Origin: Triticum aestivum
Taxonomy: Eukaryota > Streptophyta > Magnoliopsida > Poales > Poaceae
Reading direction: 5' to 3'
Assembly (NCBI RefSeq): GCF_018294505.1
Contig: NC_057810.1
Coordinates: 205,486,113 to 205,550,112, forward strand
DNA length: 64,000 nucleotides
Notes under the pieces: generated by a model
The model's input: only the letters and a program-made list of their open reading frames with translations
What the model was told of the DNA's origin: nothing
The model's database searches: none
Program-made: the position numbers and the translations under genes
Shown: positions 57,945 through 64,000 of the stretch, piece by piece
Layout: the number at the start of each line of letters is the position of its first letter
Numbering within the stretch: the first letter of the stretch is position 1

Positions 57945-58369
57945 GGACTGCCTGTAGGTTCTCCAAGCCAAACTGGTCGATGTTGAGTCTAGAAATTCTT
58001 TAGTTATATGTAGGGGAATTGTTTGTGGGTTGGAACGTAAGGCTCTTTTTACTCCTTTATCTTATGACATTCTGATCTGAGTCAGTCCATTCTTCCACCG
58101 GGGGTTAAGGAATTAGGATCTGTTCTCTCTATCAGGATCACGAGTTACTAATCAGTAGTACCTTATAAGTTTGATGGTTACAAGCCTAGTTCAGTTCTAC
58201 TACCACATTATGTTGCTAGAATGGTTTCAGAACTTTGATATGATGATGTTGAGTGTGTACGAAATCCTTTGTCAAATGTCTCAAAATCCTTTTTGAGCAT
58301 TTACAGCTGTTATGCTGCCGAAATTTTGCTAGAAATTCTAATGCCTTTGCATTATGATTGTGCTTTCAG

Positions 58370-59143
58370 ATGGCCACTCGCGACCTCAATCAAGTGGTTC
58401 GCCTGACTCGATGCCTAGATGTACCCGGCCATACTGCCAAGTTGGTCAGGGTAATGACTGAGGCTGGATACCGCTGGTATCCTGAGTACACGGTCGAAGA
58501 GCAATTCCGAGACTTTAATCAAAGCCAGTATCTCTGCACTGTCAGGATATTTCCATCTTATCCTGGATCCACCGAGCCTCTTCACTGCTCCTATGGACTC
58601 GGGGTTACTATTGAGATGGCTGTGCAGGACGCCGCCTACTCTATGATGACCATTATGCGAGTCAGATCTGGTTTATTTCGGGACTCTGATTTCCGGTATA
58701 TGCCAGGATCACTTCCGGGAGCACAAGGGTATCTCCAGGCTATTTATGCTGACCCCACTCAGGAGGATTCACGGACTCGCACCACTGCTGAGATGCTCGA
58801 GGATAAGGACCGTGAAAATCGGGCCTTAAGGTTAGAGCTCTTCAATACCCGTGCTGACCACTGGGCCACTTTGACTCGGTTCGCACCGGCGGTGCAAGCT
58901 GGATATTCAGATATGCGCGATCTCTATCCTGTGAGATCTGCTCTGCCGGACGTGATGGTTTGGCGTGATGTAGGAGGCATCACCCCACCTCGCGGTCCCC
59001 GCAGGCCACCGTCTGTTGGTCCAAGGCCTCATCCTAGCCCCTATGGTCCACAAGCTCCGCGAGACCGTCTGTTTCCGGATGATCATGTTGAACTTCCAGG
59101 CTATGGAGGCGACTTCTACGAGGACTACTACGGATCGGTCTGA
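58370..59143 (+). CDS. Extra ORF upstream of gag in element D: dsRNA-binding-domain-like protein, 257 residues
   Basis: The frame opens at ATG 58370, which directly follows a splice-acceptor sequence (TGTGCTTTCAG). An ATG four codons upstream is ignored for that reason. Residues about 22-98 show the alpha-beta-beta-beta-alpha order of a dsRNA-binding domain: HTAKLVRVMTEAGY, PEYTVEEQF, then YLCTVRIFPS, EPLHCSYGLG and the helix EMAVQDAAYSMMTIM. The usual basic KKxAK cluster of the last helix is missing, so RNA binding is uncertain. Residues 138-170 form a charged helix, possibly a coiled coil. The end is Pro/Arg-rich, then acidic and Tyr-rich. I recall similar proteins as uncharacterised in Triticeae. 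The frame is open, like gag-pol. A role in RNA handling or in countering silencing is speculation. Confidence 0.72.
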   Translation: MATRDLNQVVRLTRCLDVPGHTAKLVRVMTEAGYRWYPEYTVEEQFRDFNQSQYLCTVRIFPSYPGSTEPLHCSYGLGVTIEMAVQDAAYSMMTIMRVRSGLFRDSDFRYMPGSLPGAQGYLQAIYADPTQEDSRTRTTAEMLEDKDRENRALRLELFNTRADHWATLTRFAPAVQAGYSDMRDLYPVRSALPDVMVWRDVGGITPPRGPRRPPSVGPRPHPSPYGPQAPRDRLFPDDHVELPGYGGDFYEDYYGSV

Positions 59144-59486
59144 GTTAGCGGTAGTATCACTAGTTCGCACTAGCTGTGTCGTCTATCGTCCCGCGTGACT
59201 CGTGGGATATGACCTAGTTTGTACTCCTTCCGGAGGTGTAGAAAAATAATGTATAGGAGCTTGGGATGCCTCCGATGAGATGTAATCCTCTTTTCACCGT
59301 ATTAGTACTTTGTTTGGTCTTGTACTAAACCCTGTATGGTGTGTATGACGATGGAATAAAAGAAGCAGTTACTGTATCTACCATGTCATACGGATGATCA
59401 TCTTGCATTCCGAGTTATTCCTTACATTATGTATCCTATGTCGAAATTTTATCATCCTGACTAAATCATTGTCTTGTTTACCTAGG
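59144..59486 (+). other. Spacer between extra ORF and gag-pol, with poly(A)-like signal and splice acceptor
   Basis: GGAATAAAAG at about 59353-59362 looks like a polyadenylation signal for the upstream ORF. TCTTGTTTACCTAG ends at 59485, one base before the gag ATG, and reads as a good splice acceptor after a T-rich tract. Confidence 0.45.
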
Positions 59487-62400
59487 ATGGTCAACACGCG
59501 CACTAACCCTGCTCCTCAAGAGCAGGCCGAAGGCAGTGAAGTCAGGGATACAAATCTGCCTCATCCTCCTTCACTAGCCGAGGTTATGATGGAAGCTGAG
59601 AGAAACAAGCGGGAGACCAACCGTTTGTTGGAGCGTATTGAACAGAACACAGCACACCATCAGAGGACTAACGTGGTGTCACTCAGTGATTTTATCAAAT
59701 TACATCCACCCACGTTCCACCACTCCGTCGAGCCTCTCGACGCTGATGACTGGCTTCGCAGTATCTCTCACAAACTGCGTTCCGCGCTGGTAGCGGAGGC
59801 TGACAAGGTCACCTTTGCTGCATATCATCTTGAAGGCCCCGCCAGTCTATGGTGGGAGAATTATGGAGCTATGCGCCCAGCAGGCCATGTCACTACTTGG
59901 GCTGAATTCAGCGAGGCTTTCCGTGAACATCACATTCCGGAGGGTCTCATGGACCGTAAACGTGAGGAATTCTGCAATTTCACCCAAGGCCGACTTTCTG
60001 TGGATGTTTATAGCAGGGAGTTTGGTAATCTCGCACGATATGCAACCGAGGAAGTTTCTACTGACGCCAAGAAGCAAGCAAGGTTCCGTAAGGGACTTAG
60101 TCCTGAGCTTCGCCGCGACCTCCGTCTGCATGAGTGCACATCTTTTCAGAAACTTGTCAATAAAGCCATCAGTGCTGAAACTGGTCAGACTGACTATGAC
60201 GCAACACGCAAGCATGGCCGTGATATGGGTTCCTCATCCGGTGCTGGTCCTCAGAAGCGCCGCGTGTGGGTACCCAACACCGCCCTGCCACCCAGGTTCA
60301 CACCGAGGCCATCTTTCCAGGCGCCTCGCCCTGTTCAACAGTCTGCACCGGCCAAGCCCTATGGGGGTCCATCTAACAATGCTCCTCCACGTACCAGTTC
60401 CGTGACTTGTTTCAAGTGTGGGGAATCTGGTCACTATATGCGTGAGTGTCCCCAGACCAACCCCAATCAATCTGCTAAAGCTGTTGGCCGTGGCAAGCCG
60501 ACAGGGAAAGTGTTTCATGCTAAACCGGTCACCGCTTCACGTGGCCATGTCAACTGTATCTCTGCCGAAGAAGCTCAAGAGGATCCCAACGTCGTTCTCG
60601 GTACGCTTCTTGTTAATTGCCACCCGGCATCTGTTCTTTTCGATACAGGAGCCTCTCATTCTTTTATATCCGAAAATTATGCTCGTTTGCATAACGTTGC
60701 ATTCTGTGACATGCCAACCTCTATGGTAATTCAAACTCCGGGATCCAAATGGCAAACTTCTAGAGTAAGCCATGGAAATGAAATCCAAGTCGACAGACTT
60801 GTTTTTCTCGCATCTTTGATAGCCCTTAAATCTTCAGATATTAATATCATTCTGGGTATGGACTGGATGTCAGCTCATCATGCCCAAATTGATTGCTTCT
60901 CTAGGACTGTTCAACTCACCCATCCTTCGGGGAAGATAGTCAATGTCTTGACCCGAATAGCCAAGCGACAATTATATTCTCTTAACGCCAGCCCTTTGCC
61001 AGACCTTGAGGACATTCCGGTAGTCCGTGACTTCCCGGATGTCTTTCCAGAGGAATTGCCAGGTGTTCCACCTGACAGGGATGTTGAGTTCGTAATCGAC
61101 CTCATCCCCGGAACCGTTCCGATTGCTAGAAGACCTTATAAGATGGCACCACTAGAACTAGCCGAGCTTAAGAAACAACTCGATGAATCCTTGAAAAAGG
61201 GTTTCATCCGCCCTAGTTCATCTCCGTGGGCTTGCCCCGTCCTATTCGTCAAGAAGAAGGATGGTACGGACCGGATGGTTGTAGATTACCGACCTGTCAA
61301 TTTGGTCACAATCAAGAACAAATATCCACTTCCCAGGATCAACGATCTGTATGATCAGCTCGCTGGATCCTCAGTCTTCTCCAAGATGGATTTGAGGTTG
61401 GGCTACCATCAAATCAAAATCAGAAACGGGGACATTCCTAAAACGGCCTTTGTTACTCGTTATGGCCAATACGAGTACACCGTCATGTCCTTCGGTCTAA
61501 CCAACGCTCCAGCCACCTTTTCTCGGTTAATGAACTCAATCTTCATGGAGTATTTGGATAAATTCGTCGTAGTTTACCTCGATGATATACTCATCTACTC
61601 CAAGAACGAGGAAGAACATGCCGAACATTTGAGGCTAGTGTTGAAGAAACTTCGAGAGCATCGCCTTTATGCCAAATTTTCTAAATGTGAATTCTGGTTG
61701 TCAGAAGTGACCTATCTAGGTCATGTAATATCTGGTAAAGGTATTGCTGTTAACCCTGAGCGAGTTCAAGCCGTCCTTAATTGGACTCCACCTGAATCGG
61801 TCAAGCAAGTTCGGAGTTTTCTAGGCTTAGCGAGCTATTGTCGTCGCTTTGTCGAGAACTTCTCCAAAGTTGCTAAACCCCTAACCGAACTCCTCAAGAA
61901 AGATAAGAAGTTCGAATGGACTCCACAATGTGAGCACAGCTTTCAGGAACTGAAAAGACGCCTGACCTCTGCTCCCGTACTGGTACCGCCAGACTTTTCC
62001 AAGGACTTTGTTATCTACTGCGACGCCTCGCGACAAGGACTAGGTTGCATTCTTATGCAAGATCGACACGTAATTGCTTACGCTTCACGGCAATTGCACC
62101 CACATGAGGAGAATTATCCTACTCATGATCTAGAGCTTGCAGCCGTAGTCTATGCACTTAAGACCTGGCGACATTACCTCCTCGGTAATCGTTGCGAAAT
62201 ATTCACTGATCACCAAAGTCTGAAGTACATTTTCACCCAACCGGATTTGAATCTCAGGCAGAGACGTTGGGTTGAATTGATCACAGACTTCGACTTAGGA
62301 ATAACTTACACCCCAGGGAAAGCCAACGTCATGGCTGATGCGCTAAGTCGTAAATCTTATTGTAACAACCTGATGTTACAACAAAGTCAACCGCTCCTCC

Positions 62401-63962
62401 ATGAGGAATTTCGGAAGCTTAACCTTCACATTGTACCTCAAGGTTTTCTTTCCACCTTGGTAGCAAAACCTACTCTTACGGATCAAATCATCGCTGCCCA
62501 AAGGCGAGATAAGGGAATATCTAAAATCAAAGAGAACATTGCTAGCGGAGGTGCTAGTTGTTTCTCCACAAATGATCATGGTGTTGTGTACTTTGAGAAC
62601 CGTCTAGTGGTTCCCAAGAACCAGCATCTACGGCAATTGATCCTTAAGGAAGCTCATGAATCTCCTCTCACCATTCATCCCGGTAGTACTAAGATGTATC
62701 AGGACCTACGCCAGAGGTTCTGGTGGACTAGGATGAAGAGAGAAATTGCTCAGTATATTGCAAATTGCGACGTCTGTCGTCGTGTAAAAGCAGAGCACCA
62801 ACGGCCTGCTGGCACCCTTCAGCCCTTAGCTATTCCTGAATGGAAATGGGATAAAATTGGTATAAATTTCATTACCGGTTTTCCCAGGACCAAGAGAGGG
62901 AATAATGCTATTTTCGTCGTGGTCGATCGTCTTTCCAAAGTAGCCCATTTCTTACCTGTTCGTGAGAGTATAACCGCTAGTCAGCTGGCAGATTTGTACA
63001 TCTCCCGAATAGTGTCTCTCCATGGTGTTCCTTTGGAAATTAACTCGGATCGAGGAAGTCTTTTCACCTCTCGATTTTGGGAAAGTTTCCAAAATGCTAT
63101 GGGGACTCGTCTCTCCTTTAGCACCGCCTTCCACCCTCAGTCGAGTGGTCAAGTGGAACGCGTCAACCAAATTCTAGAAGACATGCTTCGAGCCTCTGTT
63201 ATCTCATTCGGAATGGACTGGGAGAAGTGCCTTCCATTTGCCGAATTCGCTTACAACAACAGCTATCAATCTAGCTTGGGTAAAGCCCCTTTTGAAGTTC
63301 TCTATGGACGACGGTGTCGAACACCCCTTAACTGGTCAGAGACCGGGGAAAGACAATTCTTTGGCCCGGACATGATTCAGGAAGCAGAAGAACAAGTTCG
63401 CATCGTTCGTGAAAAGTTGAAAACAGCCCAATCTCGTCAAAAGAGTCAATATGACCGAAAACATAAGGCTATGACTTTCGAGGTTGACGAGAAGGCTTAT
63501 CTTCGGGTCACCCCTCTGAAGGGAACCCATCGTTTCGGTATCAAAGGCAAATTGGCTCCTCGTTACATTGGACCTTTTCGCATTCTTGCCAAACGAGGAG
63601 GAGTTGCCTACCAGTTGGAACTACCTCCGCACCTCTCCAGGGTCCACGATGTCTTCCACGTTTCTCAACTCAGGCGTTGCTTCTCGGATCCTATCCGTGA
63701 AGTGGACCACGAAACGCTTGATCTCCAAGATAATCTTACATATCGAGAGTACCCCATTCGTATCCTCGATCAGGCCGAACGTACCACCCGACGTCATAAT
63801 ATCAAGTTTCTCAAGGTTCAATGGTCGCACCATTCTGAGGATGAAGCAACTTGGGAAAGGGAGGATCGTCTTCGACTCGAGTATCCCGCCTTCTTCCCGG
63901 AGGAACCCAAATCTCGGGACGAGATTCTTTTGAGTGGGGGTGAGTTGTCACACCCTAGCTAG
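59487..63962 (+). CDS. gag-pol polyprotein of element D, 1491 codons, open frame
   Basis: I chose ATG 59487 (MVNTRTNP) because it follows a splice acceptor; an upstream in-frame ATG at 59394 adds 31 hydrophobic residues. Order of domains: gag capsid (about 75-240), zinc knuckle [14 protein letters not shown] (308-321), protease with DTG at 386-388, reverse transcriptase with YLDD at 697-700, RNase H (Asp 846 in CDAS), integrase zinc finger (HPGS..., CDVC near 1095), integrase core and a chromodomain near 1422-1470 ([24 protein letters not shown]). In the integrase core, Asp 1188 and Glu 1224 keep the D-35-E spacing, but the first catalytic position, residue 1127, is Asn (AAT at 62865). The stop TAG lies 15 bases inside the 3' LTR. 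Gag and pol share one frame. The chromodomain may direct insertion into heterochromatin (known for the lineage). Confidence 0.93.
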   Translation: MVNTRTNPAPQEQAEGSEVRDTNLPHPPSLAEVMMEAERNKRETNRLLERIEQNTAHHQRTNVVSLSDFIKLHPPTFHHSVEPLDADDWLRSISHKLRSALVAEADKVTFAAYHLEGPASLWWENYGAMRPAGHVTTWAEFSEAFREHHIPEGLMDRKREEFCNFTQGRLSVDVYSREFGNLARYATEEVSTDAKKQARFRKGLSPELRRDLRLHECTSFQKLVNKAISAETGQTDYDATRKHGRDMGSSSGAGPQKRRVWVPNTALPPRFTPRPSFQAPRPVQQSAPAKPYGGPSNNAPPRTSSVTCFKCGESGHYMRECPQTNPNQSAKAVGRGKPTGKVFHAKPVTASRGHVNCISAEEAQEDPNVVLGTLLVNCHPASVLFDTGASHSFISENYARLHNVAFCDMPTSMVIQTPGSKWQTSRVSHGNEIQVDRLVFLASLIALKSSDINIILGMDWMSAHHAQIDCFSRTVQLTHPSGKIVNVLTRIAKRQLYSLNASPLPDLEDIPVVRDFPDVFPEELPGVPPDRDVEFVIDLIPGTVPIARRPYKMAPLELAELKKQLDESLKKGFIRPSSSPWACPVLFVKKKDGTDRMVVDYRPVNLVTIKNKYPLPRINDLYDQLAGSSVFSKMDLRLGYHQIKIRNGDIPKTAFVTRYGQYEYTVMSFGLTNAPATFSRLMNSIFMEYLDKFVVVYLDDILIYSKNEEEHAEHLRLVLKKLREHRLYAKFSKCEFWLSEVTYLGHVISGKGIAVNPERVQAVLNWTPPESVKQVRSFLGLASYCRRFVENFSKVAKPLTELLKKDKKFEWTPQCEHSFQELKRRLTSAPVLVPPDFSKDFVIYCDASRQGLGCILMQDRHVIAYASRQLHPHEENYPTHDLELAAVVYALKTWRHYLLGNRCEIFTDHQSLKYIFTQPDLNLRQRRWVELITDFDLGITYTPGKANVMADALSRKSYCNNLMLQQSQPLLHEEFRKLNLHIVPQGFLSTLVAKPTLTDQIIAAQRRDKGISKIKENIASGGASCFSTNDHGVVYFENRLVVPKNQHLRQLILKEAHESPLTIHPGSTKMYQDLRQRFWWTRMKREIAQYIANCDVCRRVKAEHQRPAGTLQPLAIPEWKWDKIGINFITGFPRTKRGNNAIFVVVDRLSKVAHFLPVRESITASQLADLYISRIVSLHGVPLEINSDRGSLFTSRFWESFQNAMGTRLSFSTAFHPQSSGQVERVNQILEDMLRASVISFGMDWEKCLPFAEFAYNNSYQSSLGKAPFEVLYGRRCRTPLNWSETGERQFFGPDMIQEAEEQVRIVREKLKTAQSRQKSQYDRKHKAMTFEVDEKAYLRVTPLKGTHRFGIKGKLAPRYIGPFRILAKRGGVAYQLELPPHLSRVHDVFHVSQLRRCFSDPIREVDHETLDLQDNLTYREYPIRILDQAERTTRRHNIKFLKVQWSHHSEDEATWEREDRLRLEYPAFFPEEPKSRDEILLSGGELSHPS
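63929..63945 (+). other. Polypurine tract of element D
   Basis: TTTTGAGTGGGGGTGAGT immediately precedes the 3' LTR start at 63946. It would prime plus-strand DNA synthesis. It lies inside the gag-pol frame. Confidence 0.7.
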
Positions 63963-64000
63963 CCATGCATTAGAGTGTTGCATCATGTTTACTCTTTCAT
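63946..64000 (+). repeat. Start of the 3' LTR of element D (55 bp inside the window)
   Basis: TGTCACACCCTAGC and the next 41 bases equal 53797-53851 without a difference. The rest lies outside the window. Confidence 0.92.

Larger units (their letters stand above)
53797..64000 (+). mobile_element. Element D: chromodomain gypsy retrotransposon (Tekay/Del type), 3' end cut by the window
   Basis: A 4131-bp 5' LTR (53797-57927) is followed by a PBS, an extra ORF (58370-59143), an intact gag-pol with C-terminal chromodomain (59487-63962), a polypurine tract and the first 55 bases of the 3' LTR (from 63946). Those 55 bases are identical to the start of the 5' LTR, suggesting a young insertion. Very long LTRs, a PBS close to initiator tRNA-Met and a chromodomain fit the Tekay/Del lineage of chromoviruses. 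The left flank ends TGTTG; the right target duplication is outside the window. Confidence 0.92.

Overview
The window looks like nuclear DNA of a grass, most likely a Triticeae species (wheat, Aegilops or barley relatives). No bacterial or organellar gene organisation is present. The DNA is almost wholly transposable elements nested in one another: Ty3/gypsy LTR elements with grass-type features, CACTA transposons with CACTACA termini and 3-bp target duplications, and Stowaway and Tourist-like MITEs. Two runs of N (26967-27209 and 32094-32289) mark assembly gaps. Family names are given from memory of lineage hallmarks; no database was searched.

Layout. The backbone from 4191 to about 51900 is an old CACTA transposase gene (TNP2/TNPD type) cut into four pieces (4191-4891, 16062-16892, 26037-26154, 51622-51900). 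The interrupting elements are: (A) the 3' part of a gypsy element whose 3' LTR ends at 4190; (B) a complete 11.2-kb Tat-like gypsy element at 4892-16061 with target duplication AAAAG; (C) a complete 9.1-kb minus-strand non-autonomous gypsy element at 16893-26036 with target duplication GCGGC; and (Q) a 25.5-kb CACTA element at 26155-51621 with target duplication AGA. Element Q holds long subterminal repeat arrays, an F-box/FBD gene, a copia gag fragment, a DUF295 gene fragment, several MITEs and its own multi-exon TNPA-like gene. To the right lie a small GRF zinc-finger gene, a tRNA-derived SINE-like unit and (D) a chromodomain gypsy element (Tekay/Del type) from 53797 past the window end. D has 4.1-kb LTRs, an extra ORF before gag and an uninterrupted 1,491-codon gag-pol.

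The most interesting structure is the extra coding capacity of the gypsy elements. A and B carry, between integrase and 3' LTR, an antisense gene of almost the same length (275 and 276 residues) that encodes a B3-like DNA-binding domain, each preceded by its own TATA box. C carries in the same place an antisense, multi-exon gene of the 'putative gypsy type transposon' family, again with a TATA box. D has a sense-strand ORF between primer-binding site and gag; its protein has a dsRNA-binding-domain-like pattern. Both that ORF and gag start directly at splice-acceptor sequences, and a strong donor sits at the end of the LTR. The LTR of D also contains two exon-like blocks that join in frame.

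Elements A, B and C are decayed (stops, frameshifts, lost integrase catalytic residues). In B every recognised in-frame stop before the end of pol is TAG, as expected if CAG codons (CHG methylation sites) mutated by deamination. D looks youngest: the 55 bases of its 3' LTR inside the window match the 5' LTR exactly, but one integrase aspartate is replaced by asparagine.
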